Shown here one piece after another: positions 43,867-52,902 of a stretch of DNA of 64,000 bases. This stretch comes from Leadbetterella byssophila DSM 17132 (lineage in GTDB: Bacteria; Bacteroidota; Bacteroidia; Cytophagales; Spirosomataceae). Both the position numbers and the translations under genes were made by a program. Under the pieces are notes generated by a model. That model was not told the DNA's origin, made no database searches, and was given only the letters and a program-made list of their open reading frames with translations. Positions within the stretch are counted from its first letter, which is position 1. Each line of letters begins with the position of its first letter. The stretch spans positions 3,410,001-3,474,000 of the forward strand of contig NC_014655.1 in assembly GCF_000166395.1 (NCBI RefSeq), in the 5' to 3' direction.

Positions 43867-45630
43867 TCAATATCCTACTGAAGTGTTATCTGCTCGTGGA
43901 TCTGAGGCTCCTTCTAGTCTTCCGTCAGGATAAACCAGTATACAATCCATTCTTCCTAAGGTACCCGACTGCTGATCCATGACATAGCCTTTCTTTCTTA
44001 AAGCTTCCAATGTTTTCTCAGAGAAAGCTCCTTTTTCATATACGGTTCTGTCCGGTAACCACTGGTGATGGAATTTCAAAGCATTTACAGATTGCTGCAT
44101 ACTCATTTTGTGATCTATCACGTTTAAGATGGTTTGGAAAATAGAGGTCATGATGGTAGAGCCTCCCGGAGTACCCACTACCATGAATAGTTTTCCGTCT
44201 TTTTCGATGATAGTTGGGCTCATACAACTAAGCATTCTCTTACCCGGAGCTATTTCGTTAGCTTTGTTTCCGGTTAATCCAAACATGTTAGGAACGCCGG
44301 CTTTGATGGCAAAGTCGTCCATTTCGTTATTCATTAAGAAGCCTGCACCTTTCACAATCACTTTGGAACCATAAGCTCCATTTATGGTTGTAGTTAAAGA
44401 CACAGCATTTCCGTCTTTATCTACCACAGAGAAATGGGTAGTTTCTTGGGATTCATAACCGGGAATGGTGCCACCTTCTATTTCTGAACTTTTTGAAGCT
44501 TTTTCAGGATTAAAATCTTTCCATCTTTCTTTTAAATAATCTGAAGATAGTAGTTCGTCAATGGGCACTTTGATGAAATCAGTATCTCCTAGCCATTTCG
44601 ATCTATCCGCATATACTCTTCTTTCCGCTTCGATCATTACTTGCGCTGTTTTCTCACTGTTCCATCCCCATTCTTGTAGAGGGTAAGGTTCCACTAATTT
44701 CAGCATCTGAATTAAGGCAATTCCTCCGCTGGAAGAAGGGGCCATGGATACTACTTTATAACCGCGGTATTGCCCTTCTAAAGGTTTTCTCCAAGCTGAT
44801 TTGTATTGACGAAGATCCTCATGGGAAATTATTCCTCCCCCTCTTTTCATTTCTTCGACGAGGAGATCGGCAGTTTTCCCGCTATAGAATCCTTCACGTT
44901 TATGATCGCGGATTCTTTTCAAACACTCTGCTAGATCTTTCTGTACTAGGAGTTCACCTGTCTTCCAGTCGCTTCTATCCGGTTTTACAAAGTACTGAAG
45001 ATCGTCTCCATTTACTTCCAGGAAGGTTTTTCTGTAGTTATTTAGACCTTTAGCTTCCCTTTCGGTAAGGATGACACCTTTTTCTGCTAGTCGGATAGCC
45101 GGTTCAAGGATTTTTTCCCAACTCAGTTTTCCGAACTTTTTGTGGAGTTCAACGGTACCGTCTACAGATCCGGGTACTCCACTGGCTAGATGTCCTTTAA
45201 GGCTTAACCCTTCAATGACGTTACCGTCTTTGTCCAGATACATGTCACGATGGGCCGCAAGAGGAGCTTTCTCTCTAAAGTCTATGGAGTGGAATTCTCC
45301 ATTATTCTTACGAATAACGGCAAAACCGCCACCGCCTAGGTTTCCTGCAAAAGGGAATACTACGGCTAGGGCATAATGGGTAGCTATGGCAGCATCTATG
45401 GCATTCCCCCCGGCTTGAAGGATTTCAATCCCGGCTTTTGAGGCTTCTTCATGTGCTGAAGCTACCATGCCATTCTTTGCAAATACTCCTTTCTTGTCAG
45501 AATAGAATGGTTTGTTGTCCTCTACAAATAGAGTGAATAGATCTTTGTTTTCTTCTTTTTTTGGAGCGTTTTTACAAGCTCCTGCCCATAGTAAAATTAG
45601 GGTGGAGATGAAGTAGATTCCTTTTTTCAT
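43867..45630 (-). CDS. ggt: Gamma-glutamyltransferase
   Basis: A 587-aa Ntn-hydrolase, lipobox-like AGACK with Cys19. Large-subunit start AKNGMVASAHEEASKAGIEI, GGGGFAVIRKNNG-like GNLGGGGFAVI; autocleavage site ahead of catalytic Thr in QETTHFSVVDKDGNAV (near 395), then TTTINGAYGSKV, GMLMNNEMDDF-like FLMNNEMDDFAI and PGKRMLSCMSPTI. Hydrolyses gamma-glutamyl bonds of glutathione and related compounds in the periplasm. Own terminator downstream; divergent from the MacB-like permease. Confidence 0.96.
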   Translation of the reverse strand: MKKGIYFISTLILLWAGACKNAPKKEENKDLFTLFVEDNKPFYSDKKGVFAKNGMVASAHEEASKAGIEILQAGGNAIDAAIATHYALAVVFPFAGNLGGGGFAVIRKNNGEFHSIDFREKAPLAAHRDMYLDKDGNVIEGLSLKGHLASGVPGSVDGTVELHKKFGKLSWEKILEPAIRLAEKGVILTEREAKGLNNYRKTFLEVNGDDLQYFVKPDRSDWKTGELLVQKDLAECLKRIRDHKREGFYSGKTADLLVEEMKRGGGIISHEDLRQYKSAWRKPLEGQYRGYKVVSMAPSSSGGIALIQMLKLVEPYPLQEWGWNSEKTAQVMIEAERRVYADRSKWLGDTDFIKVPIDELLSSDYLKERWKDFNPEKASKSSEIEGGTIPGYESQETTHFSVVDKDGNAVSLTTTINGAYGSKVIVKGAGFLMNNEMDDFAIKAGVPNMFGLTGNKANEIAPGKRMLSCMSPTIIEKDGKLFMVVGTPGGSTIMTSIFQTILNVIDHKMSMQQSVNALKFHHQWLPDRTVYEKGAFSEKTLEALRKKGYVMDQQSGTLGRMDCILVYPDGRLEGASDPRADNTSVGY

Positions 45631-45751
45631 TTCTTACTCGCTTTCCGTCAATCACTAAAAATGACCGTTGGATAAAACTAAATATAGGTTTGATCAAATT
45701 AAGCCTTGAAACTACATATTTTTTAATGACTTTTACAATAAAAAACCTGAA

Positions 45752-46993
45752 ATGCTATTTTTAAGGCTTACCCTAGAAAGTTTTCGTTTTGCCTGGCAGG
45801 CGTTGCGCTCTAATATATTGCGTACTGTTTTGTCTCTATTAGGTGTAACTATAGGTATCTTCTCCATCATAGGAGTGTATACTATGGTTGATTCATTGGA
45901 AAACAATGTAAAATCAGGATTAAGCAGTATTGGTAGCCAATCCATATATATAGAAAGATTTACTTGGGGATTAGGAGAGGAGGATTATCCTTGGTGGAAA
46001 TATTTTGCACGTCCTATGCCTACTTATAGGGAATTCAGGTCCCTGAAGAATAATTTGAAGGAAGCGGAGGCTATCACCATCCTTACATGGAATAATGCTG
46101 TAGCGAAAAGGGAAAGTAGCAGTTTTCGTTCATTGATTCAGGGGGTAAGTTATGAGTACAGTGAGATTAATGAAGTTCCCATAGAGAAGGGCAGGTATTT
46201 TTTGGAACAAGAAGTAGACGCTGCACGTCCGGTAGCTATTATAGGTGCTAGTGTAGCAGAAACCTTATTTGGGAATGAAGATCCTATCAACAAGAGGATT
46301 AAGTTGAAAGGAGAAAACTTCACAGTGATAGGAGTAGTAGAGAAGAAGGGTAAGCAAATGATAGAGATTGCGGGTAACCCGGATGAAAAGGTTTTTATTC
46401 CTTTTTTGAAAAGTAAGCGCATGTTTGGATCAGGATTCTTAACGGGGACCATTCAGGTAAAAGCTAAGGATGTAGAAAATGGATTAGAAAATCTAGAACA
46501 TGAGCTGAGAGGGCAAATGCGTACCATTAGAGGTTTAAGGCCTTTGGATGAAGACAACTTTGCTTTAAATAGACCAGATGCCTTGGTGAACTTTATGACC
46601 ACTATTTTCTCTTCCATTAGAATGGGAGGTTTCGTAATAGGTCTTTTCGCCTTATTGATTGGTGGATTTGGTATAGCAAATATTATGTTCGTTTCCGTTA
46701 AGGAGAGGACGAATATCATTGGTATCCAAAAATCCCTTGGAGCTAAGAATTTCTTTATACTCTTCCAATTCCTTTTTGAAGCCGTATTTCTCTGCTTATT
46801 AGGTGGTTTTATAGGCTTGGTACTGGTTTATTTCATCAGTTTTATACCTCTGGGATCAATGGAGATTGTACTCTCAACGAAGAACATGATCTTTGGAGTG
46901 ATGATATCGAGTATTATTGGGGTGGTAGCCGGATTAGTTCCTGCTTTCCAGGCGGCAAATATGGATCCGGTAATAGCTATTCGTGCGAAATAA
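45752..46993 (+). CDS. MacB-like ABC transporter permease
   Basis: A 413-aa protein of the MacB/FtsX permease family: N-terminal membrane segment in SNILRTVLSLLGVTIGIFSI, a MacB_PCD periplasmic domain (about 50-270, including VAIIGASVAETLFG), then three membrane segments (about 290-315, 335-360, 375-400) with the FtsX motif VKERTNIIGIQKSLGA and closing LVPAFQAANMDPVIAIRAK. No ATPase gene is adjacent, so it must pair with one encoded elsewhere. Substrate unknown. A palindrome TTTGATCAAA lies upstream (45689-45698), between it and ggt. Confidence 0.93.
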   Translation: MLFLRLTLESFRFAWQALRSNILRTVLSLLGVTIGIFSIIGVYTMVDSLENNVKSGLSSIGSQSIYIERFTWGLGEEDYPWWKYFARPMPTYREFRSLKNNLKEAEAITILTWNNAVAKRESSSFRSLIQGVSYEYSEINEVPIEKGRYFLEQEVDAARPVAIIGASVAETLFGNEDPINKRIKLKGENFTVIGVVEKKGKQMIEIAGNPDEKVFIPFLKSKRMFGSGFLTGTIQVKAKDVENGLENLEHELRGQMRTIRGLRPLDEDNFALNRPDALVNFMTTIFSSIRMGGFVIGLFALLIGGFGIANIMFVSVKERTNIIGIQKSLGAKNFFILFQFLFEAVFLCLLGGFIGLVLVYFISFIPLGSMEIVLSTKNMIFGVMISSIIGVVAGLVPAFQAANMDPVIAIRAK

Positions 46994-46994
46994 A

Positions 46995-47017
46995 AAAGGG
47001 AGCTTTATGCTCCCTTT
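46995..47017. terminator. Bidirectional terminator after the permease gene
   Basis: AAAGGGAGC-tttat-GCTCCCTTT, 9-bp perfect stem; overlaps the 3' end of the convergent gene. Confidence 0.85.
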
Positions 47018-47370
47018 GTAAATAAATATCTTACATGTTTACCTGCTAGTCCCGCCATTCCTGTACTCAAACCGGAGACGAGGAAAGAGATGAATAATAC
47101 TAAGGCTAAACTTGGTACACTAGCTAAAGCAGAACTATTCGCTGAAAACAAAGCCGCAATTTTATCAATCAGGTTCTCCTTGCCTGAGAAAGCCAATATA
47201 AGAGAATATCCCAACCATAAACTTACTCCTGCAGCTGCAGATATCCAGAAGGCCTGCTTTCCACTCTGAGATTTAAAGGCACAGATAATGGCCGCCACCA
47301 GTGGAAGCATCCACCACGGGCCAATTAATGAGGCAATCGCCCCTATGATTAAGATCAATAAGTACAACAT
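47005..47370 (-). CDS. Small membrane protein of unknown function
   Basis: A 121-aa protein with four predicted membrane segments (about 2-20, 24-36, 43-62, 82-103). Notable sequence: LIGPWWMLPLVAAIICAF, QAFWISAAAGVSLWLGYSL and SGLSTGMAGLAGKHVRYLF. No family recognised. Its start overlaps the penicillin-acylase stop (TAATG), so translation is coupled and it is likely a partner or immunity-like accessory of that operon. Confidence 0.75.
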   Translation of the reverse strand: MLYLLILIIGAIASLIGPWWMLPLVAAIICAFKSQSGKQAFWISAAAGVSLWLGYSLILAFSGKENLIDKIAALFSANSSALASVPSLALVLFISFLVSGLSTGMAGLAGKHVRYLFTKGA

Positions 47371-49790
47371 TAGTTCTTAGGGTTAATGATGATATTTTTT
47401 AGATGTTTGTCGATCTTTTCATCCTTACTCTTCATAAAGATCAAACGATTTAATCGTCCTTCTGCCCAATCATCTATCATGTTTGAATAATATTTACTTG
47501 AAGGTCTGCCTGACTGTCCACCCGGGTATAGACCATAAGCTCTAGGCCACTCTTTATCAAGTTCAACTACCATTCTCCAGGATGGGCCGGTTCTAGTGGT
47601 CGTGGCATTCACTATTTGTGCACCACCACCATTTTTAATGGTACTTCTACTAAAAGATTTGAATGCGGGTACCAAATGATTGATACCGGTGTTTTTCACC
47701 TTGTACCATTCCCAGTTCTTCATTTCACCATGATGTTTGGTGAGGGTATCTAAGGTGGCTTGGAAACTTCCCGCTACTATATATTCAAAGGTTTCAACGG
47801 TATCTGCGGTCAGTACATTATCAAACCATTTTGCATTTTGCTCCTTTGTCAAGAGAAGAGCTGTACGGTCCGGATTGGGGTACATGTCTGGGAATTCGTC
47901 CTCCCAGATCCAATCGCTCAATGTTCTGGACCAAGTTTCAAAGATGGTCGTTGCTATCGAATTAGCTTCGTTATTTCTATCCCATTCTTTCAGTACTTCC
48001 ACCGCCTCTTTGTGCTTGGACTTTTCAATGACAGGCAGTAAAACCGGAAGAAGTCGTTCAGCTACTAGGTTGTAGTTGTCGTTTTGCAGCATTCTCAAAC
48101 TATCCGCTGTGGCATTTTTCATACGATCCAGGCGCTGATTGATTCTTTGACCTCTATAAGCAGGAGCGAATTTCCATCCCAGGTAATAAGGGTAGGTAGG
48201 ATCAGTAGAGAACTGATTGGCGGAACTTACAAAACCACGGGGTGGGTTTTTGACAGTTGGATTTTGTTCGAAAGGAATGTATCCTTGCCATTCGTGCTCC
48301 GGATTACTACCGTCCAAAATGAACTTACCCTGGTTCTTCCATTTCAGGGGTAGTCTACCATTAACGGTTATGGCTATATCATTAGAATTACTGGCAAAAA
48401 CAAAGTTCTGAGCCGGTGCAGAGTAGATGGCTAAAGCTTCCCTGTAATCCTCATAGTTCTTTGCTTTGTTTAATTTCAGGAAAGTAAGCAAATCTGAGCC
48501 TACCGTGTTATGGGCAATCCACTTCATGGCGTGTCCCGCAGGAGTAGACTTGTTAAAGTTAGTCTCCTTTTGCTCATTGTAGACTATTGGTCCGTGGTGG
48601 GTGTAGATCAAAGTATCCTTTATCACTTTCCCACTCTTCATTTTGAATTCTTCAATGTAGATGGTGGAAGGTTTCCATTGACCATCATACCAGTATTCTT
48701 TTTTTGTGTCGTCTTTGAATTTGATTTTATAGAAATCCATCACATCAGATCCCACGTTTGTTACACCCCAGGCTATGTCTTTATTGAAGCCTATGGTGAT
48801 ACCCGGACAGCCCGGTAGAGCTACTCCATAAACGTTCACTCCCGGCGCAGAAAGTTGCATCTGGAACCAAATGGAAGGAAGGCTAAGGCCCAGGTGAGGG
48901 TCATTTGCAAGAATTGGGAGGCCGGTGGCGGATTTTGATCCTCCTATGGCCCAGTTATTAGAACCTATGCCCGGATTTGGTTTTTCTATGTATTCACTCA
49001 ATAATTCCTTGTCAAGTGGAGGCAGGGTTTCCTCAGGGGATTTAACTTCTATTGGAGTAAATTTCCAAGGGGTTCCGGCAGGGATGATAGGAGATTCGTT
49101 AGAAGCATAATCTGGAAAAAGATCTTTGATGGTATCTATTCCGTATTGGGCTAAAACATTAGTAAGTCTAAAATCATCACTTTGACCATTGAGGGTTTGA
49201 CGCATGTTCATCAGCATCAATACGGTCTTATAAGGGGTCCATTCTTCCGGTTGGTATCCCAGAATTTTATATTCTACCGGTAGCTTTTTATAGGACAATT
49301 GAGATATGTAGGCATTAACTCCGGCTGCATAGGAAGTCAAAGCATTCCATGCTTCAGGGATCTTCTTTTGCTCTTCTACGATTTGTTGGGCCGCTCTGGC
49401 CATGCCTAATCTTCTGTTGTATCGGTCATATTCAAAGGCGGTTTCGCCCACTACTTCTGTCAAGCGTCCTGCTGCCACTAAGGTATAGAATTCCATTTGC
49501 CAAAGACGGTCTCGGGCTACCAGATATCCTTGGGTATAGTATAGGTCGTCTTCGTTTTCAGCAAAAACGTGGGGGACATAATTTTGGTCGTAAACTACTT
49601 TTACAGGCTCTTTTACTCCTTCCAAGAAGATTTCTTCAGATAGGTCTTCTTCTTGGGTGGTATTTTGCAGGAAACCGTGGAAGGGACTGAAGAACTTACC
49701 CAAGGCCGGGGCTGAGCCCAGCGGGTGATCAAAAAGATAGATGAGGCCAATGGCAAGCAGTGGACTCCATATGTACTTTAATAACTTCAT
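47370..49790 (-). CDS. Penicillin acylase family Ntn-hydrolase
   Basis: An 806-aa protein anchored or exported by an N-terminal hydrophobic segment (PLLAIGLIYLF). The precursor has the alpha-chain part (VKVVYDQNYVPHVFAENEDD, RLWQMEFYTLVAAGRLTEVV), the spacer, and the autocleavage site GSNNWAIGGSKS with catalytic Ser near 275, then NDPHLGLSLPSIWFQ and PGCPGITIGFNKDIAWGVTN. Family members hydrolyse amide bonds of beta-lactams, acyl-homoserine lactones or acyl-peptides; substrate is not predictable. Six nt after DUF4301 and overlapping the small membrane protein gene. Confidence 0.95.
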   Translation of the reverse strand: MKLLKYIWSPLLAIGLIYLFDHPLGSAPALGKFFSPFHGFLQNTTQEEDLSEEIFLEGVKEPVKVVYDQNYVPHVFAENEDDLYYTQGYLVARDRLWQMEFYTLVAAGRLTEVVGETAFEYDRYNRRLGMARAAQQIVEEQKKIPEAWNALTSYAAGVNAYISQLSYKKLPVEYKILGYQPEEWTPYKTVLMLMNMRQTLNGQSDDFRLTNVLAQYGIDTIKDLFPDYASNESPIIPAGTPWKFTPIEVKSPEETLPPLDKELLSEYIEKPNPGIGSNNWAIGGSKSATGLPILANDPHLGLSLPSIWFQMQLSAPGVNVYGVALPGCPGITIGFNKDIAWGVTNVGSDVMDFYKIKFKDDTKKEYWYDGQWKPSTIYIEEFKMKSGKVIKDTLIYTHHGPIVYNEQKETNFNKSTPAGHAMKWIAHNTVGSDLLTFLKLNKAKNYEDYREALAIYSAPAQNFVFASNSNDIAITVNGRLPLKWKNQGKFILDGSNPEHEWQGYIPFEQNPTVKNPPRGFVSSANQFSTDPTYPYYLGWKFAPAYRGQRINQRLDRMKNATADSLRMLQNDNYNLVAERLLPVLLPVIEKSKHKEAVEVLKEWDRNNEANSIATTIFETWSRTLSDWIWEDEFPDMYPNPDRTALLLTKEQNAKWFDNVLTADTVETFEYIVAGSFQATLDTLTKHHGEMKNWEWYKVKNTGINHLVPAFKSFSRSTIKNGGGAQIVNATTTRTGPSWRMVVELDKEWPRAYGLYPGGQSGRPSSKYYSNMIDDWAEGRLNRLIFMKSKDEKIDKHLKNIIINPKN

Positions 49791-49796
49791 ATATGT

Positions 49797-51272
49797 TTAT
49801 AAGGGTTGATGTTCTTTTCTTAGTAAATCGTTGACTGTTTTTACAGGGTTGAACGTGATCAAAGGTACTTCCACAAAAATGGTATTCCAATTCGCCATGG
49901 CACCGTTCCACAGTCCCGGAAGTTCCTGAGCCTTTAAGGTTTTCCCGTTCTGAGATTTCTCTGTGATAAAGCCGGTTTGGTCATCTCTGAAATCCGGAAG
50001 ATGGTAATAGGTGTTTTCCGGAGTTTTAAATGAGCAGATCAAGTCTACGGGATTGAAATGTGTAGCTTGTTCAAAAATGCTTTTCTGTCTTTTGTTCTGT
50101 AAATTAAATTGGGCTGACTCTACCACTTGGAGAGAAACGGAACCGTCTGTATTGCTCACCCAGAATGGACCTCCACCCGGTTCGCCTACGTTTTTCACCA
50201 TACCGCATACGCGAAGCGGCCTTCTTAACTTTTCTATAGCAAATGCCTTCTTTTCCTCTATGGACCAGTTTCTAAAACCTTTAGGAGGTTCAACATTCAG
50301 TTGTTGACGAAGGAATCTATTGGCCTTTTGGATCATGTAAGCACTCACCTCAGTTTTTTCTAACCTTTTGATAAAGGAGAAGATGGTTTTTTGGTAGTCC
50401 AAAAGAATTCCCGCCAAGGCTTTTTTGTATTTAACCGTCTCGTTTTTCAAATGGTCCGGTACTACATTATCTATATTTTTGATAAAGATGATATCTGCTT
50501 TTAGATCATTGAGATTTTCCAATAGTGCTCCATGTCCTGCAGGTCTGAATAGGAGGTTTCCTTTGTCATCACGGAAAGGTTCGTTCTTAGCATCTACCGC
50601 AATGGTATCAGTAGAGGATTTTTGTTCAGAAAATGAAATGGAGTATTTAACCTCGTATTTTCTTTCGTACTCTTCTTTGACTTGATCTATAAGTGTTTTG
50701 AATTTCTTCTTGTGTTCCGGAGAAACGGTGAAATGTAGTTTGACTCTCCCCTTATGGTTTGCATACAATGCACCTTCTACCAGATGTTCCTCTATGGCCG
50801 TACGAGCTTTCTCCGGGTAAGAGTGGAATTCCAGGAGCCCTTTGGGTAGATTGCCATAATCCAAGCCTTGAGGAGTAAGTAAGGCATTTAGTTTTCCTTT
50901 CAAAGTTTCTTCTTTGATAAAGGTGGAAAGGCTATTGTAGAAAGCAAATTTTTGCAGATTTTCTTCAAATTGCTGAACGGAAGCATCTACTTTTCCTTCA
51001 TCTTTTGCGGAATATAGGGATTTGAACATTCTACTGGCTGCTCCGGAAGCCGGCACGAATTTCAGTAGGTTTTTGGCTTTTTTATGGAATAAGGTCTGAT
51101 ATTTTTCCAATTTTTCCTCGTCCAGACGCAAGATGCCGTCAGAAATGGTTGCTGGTCGGACGGCCTTGATGAATGGAAATCCTGTTCTAAAGTTTTCTAG
51201 TTGCGCTTCAATCGTTGAGAGCTCGCTTTTCCTGTCTCTGATTTGTTTAAGGTCTTTTTCGTTGAAATTCAT
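49797..51272 (-). CDS. DUF4301 protein with nucleotidyltransferase-like motifs
   Basis: A 491-aa cytoplasmic protein of the DUF4301 family. The N-terminal motif FVPASGAASRMFKSL (about 72-86) resembles the G-x-G-T-R-M loop of sugar-nucleotide pyrophosphorylases, and later RPAGHGALLENLNDL (about 241-255) and IIFIKNIDNVVPDHL resemble their sugar/UTP-binding motifs. Function is not established; a nucleotidyltransferase fold is inferred. ATG 51272 replaces an upstream in-frame TTG. First gene of an operon with the penicillin acylase and small membrane protein. Confidence 0.85.
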   Translation of the reverse strand: MNFNEKDLKQIRDRKSELSTIEAQLENFRTGFPFIKAVRPATISDGILRLDEEKLEKYQTLFHKKAKNLLKFVPASGAASRMFKSLYSAKDEGKVDASVQQFEENLQKFAFYNSLSTFIKEETLKGKLNALLTPQGLDYGNLPKGLLEFHSYPEKARTAIEEHLVEGALYANHKGRVKLHFTVSPEHKKKFKTLIDQVKEEYERKYEVKYSISFSEQKSSTDTIAVDAKNEPFRDDKGNLLFRPAGHGALLENLNDLKADIIFIKNIDNVVPDHLKNETVKYKKALAGILLDYQKTIFSFIKRLEKTEVSAYMIQKANRFLRQQLNVEPPKGFRNWSIEEKKAFAIEKLRRPLRVCGMVKNVGEPGGGPFWVSNTDGSVSLQVVESAQFNLQNKRQKSIFEQATHFNPVDLICSFKTPENTYYHLPDFRDDQTGFITEKSQNGKTLKAQELPGLWNGAMANWNTIFVEVPLITFNPVKTVNDLLRKEHQPL

Positions 51273-51343
51273 AAGGGGCAATCGGTAAAGAAGTATCCAA
51301 TTTATAGAAAAAAGGGTTTACCTTGCAAGGAAAGCCTTAAATA

Positions 51344-51871
51344 ATGATGAAAACATATATTGCTTTGATTCGCGGAATAAATGTGGGTGGGAAAGTGATG
51401 AAAATGGCGGAATTGCGAGCGGCATTGGAAAACCTGGGATGGATGAACGTGGAAACTTATATACAAAGTGGAAATGTCATCTTCCAAAGTATGGAGGGTA
51501 TGGGCTTGGAGGAAAAGATGGATCAATGTATTCAAAATACTTTTGGATATAGTGTGGATCTACAGATCTTTTTATTGGAAGATTATGTAAGAATCATTCA
51601 TCAGAGGCCCGAGCATGGAGATGATAAGTTTTGGCATGTGACCTTTTTGAAGGGAGAGCTGAAGAGAGAGGGTTGGGAGGAGGTTTGTTCAGTTAAAGGA
51701 CCAAATGAAGAGGTCTACTTAAAAGAGGGGGCTATATTTCTGTACTGTCCGGACGGTTACGGTATCACTCAGATTCATACTAATTTTATTGAGAAGAAAC
51801 TGGGAGTAAAGGGGACGACGCGGAACTGGAAAACTTCTACGAAATTGAAGGAATTGGCAGGTTTAAAATGA
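51344..51871 (+). CDS. DUF1697 family protein
   Basis: A 175-aa protein with the usual DUF1697 opening TYIALIRGINVGGKVMKMAEL, then LGWMNVETYIQSGNVIFQS, YCPDGYGITQIHTNFIEKKL and TTRNWKTSTKL near the end. Structure in the family is ferredoxin-like; biochemical role unknown. Starts with tandem ATG codons (51344, 51347). Divergent from DUF4301; a 10-bp palindrome CCTTGCAAGG (51321-51330) is in the gap. Confidence 0.92.
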   Translation: MMKTYIALIRGINVGGKVMKMAELRAALENLGWMNVETYIQSGNVIFQSMEGMGLEEKMDQCIQNTFGYSVDLQIFLLEDYVRIIHQRPEHGDDKFWHVTFLKGELKREGWEEVCSVKGPNEEVYLKEGAIFLYCPDGYGITQIHTNFIEKKLGVKGTTRNWKTSTKLKELAGLK

Positions 51872-51872
51872 A

Positions 51873-51899
51873 AAAAGTCGCTTCATCGAAGCGACTTTT
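51873..51899. terminator. Bidirectional terminator between DUF1697 gene and tRNA-Gln
   Basis: AAAAGTCGCTTC-atc-GAAGCGACTTTT, 12-bp perfect stem with A and T runs at both ends. Confidence 0.9.
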
Positions 51900-51904
51900 A
51901 GAAG

Positions 51905-51975
51905 TTGGCCGACTAGGATTCGAACCTAGAATAAAGGCACCAAAAACCTCTGTGTTACCATTACACCATCAGCCA
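51905..51975 (-). tRNA. tRNA-Gln (anticodon TTG)
   Basis: Minus-strand cloverleaf: acceptor TGGCTGA/TCGGCCA, discriminator A; D arm with GTGTAATGGTAACAC; anticodon arm GAGGT-TTTTGGT-GCCTT with anticodon TTG (reads CAA/CAG); T arm CTAGG-TTCGAAT-CCTAG. CCA is not encoded. Region 51976-52185 upstream is AT-rich and holds no evident gene. Confidence 0.95.
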
Positions 51976-52185
51976 GTTCTGATTTGGTGATGCAAAATTA
52001 GAGGGAAAATTCTTACGCTCCAAATCCTCTCTGAAAATTTTTTTCAGGAAAAGCCCTTTTTAGGCCCTTGAAGGGGTATAATGCTTTGAAATTATGAGAA
52101 ATAAAAATTTAAAATTTTTTTTCGAAAGGGAGGAAATATCATACTTCTTTTGTTTTTAAAAGCTAGTACTTCTACAAACATTTTG

Positions 52186-52193
52186 TAATTTTG
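52186..52193 (+). promoter_or_regulatory. -7 element of purQ-udk with shared purine-gene extension
   Basis: TAATTTTG followed by CGCCAAAA, identical over 15 bases to the purM site at 33534-33548. Confidence 0.6.
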
Positions 52194-52215
52194 CGCCAAA
52201 ATCAAATATGTTCTT

Positions 52216-52902
52216 ATGAAATTCGGAGTGGTGGTATTTCCGGGGTCAAATTGTGAAGACGACACCGTTTTTGCTTTGAAGTATAATCTCGGTCAGGAAG
52301 TAGTAAAGATCTGGCACAAGGATCACGATTTGCAAAACTGTGATTTTATATTTCTTCCCGGTGGTTTCTCATACGGGGATTATTTAAGAAGTGGGGCCAT
52401 TGCTCGATTTTCACCGGTGATGAATGAGGTGATTGCTCATGCAAACAGAGGGGGCTACGTGATGGGAATCTGTAATGGTTTTCAGATTTTAGCAGAGGCA
52501 GGACTTGTTCCCGGCGTGTTATTGAAGAATACTACTCAGAAATACATCTGTAAGAACATTTACCTTAAGCCACAAAGTAAATCAGCACTTTTAACTGCGG
52601 GCTTAGAGGAAAGAGCATACAAAGTTCCAATAGCGCACGGTGACGGTAGATACTTCGCTGATGAAGATACTATTAAAGCACTGAATGATAATGATCAAGT
52701 TCTTTTCCGTTACTGTAATGAAGCGGGAGTAATAGAAGATTCAGCTAATCCTAATGGTAGCTTGCAGAATATAGCAGGTGTTACTAACAAAGGGAAGAAT
52801 GTATTTGGTATGATGCCGCACCCTGAAAGAGCTGCGGACGGTACTTTAGGAAATACGGATGGCTATCAGATTCTAGAGCAGATTCTCAATGTATTAGTAT
52901 AA
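52216..52902 (+). CDS. purQ: Phosphoribosylformylglycinamidine synthase, glutaminase subunit
   Basis: A 228-aa class I glutamine amidotransferase giving ammonia to PurL in purine synthesis (FGAR to FGAM). Catalytic Cys86 in GICNGFQILAEAG, His and Glu in MMPHPERAADG, and FLPGGFSYGDYLRSGAIAR. Being a separate small subunit, it implies the organism uses the multi-subunit PurL-PurQ-PurS enzyme; neither partner is in the window. Stop overlaps the udk start (TAATG). Confidence 0.97.
   Translation: MKFGVVVFPGSNCEDDTVFALKYNLGQEVVKIWHKDHDLQNCDFIFLPGGFSYGDYLRSGAIARFSPVMNEVIAHANRGGYVMGICNGFQILAEAGLVPGVLLKNTTQKYICKNIYLKPQSKSALLTAGLEERAYKVPIAHGDGRYFADEDTIKALNDNDQVLFRYCNEAGVIEDSANPNGSLQNIAGVTNKGKNVFGMMPHPERAADGTLGNTDGYQILEQILNVLV

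Noticed and set aside
48084-48353. 89-codon rightward frame opposite penicillin acylase
   Set aside because: Antisense shadow of a well-supported coding sequence; no motif or signal.
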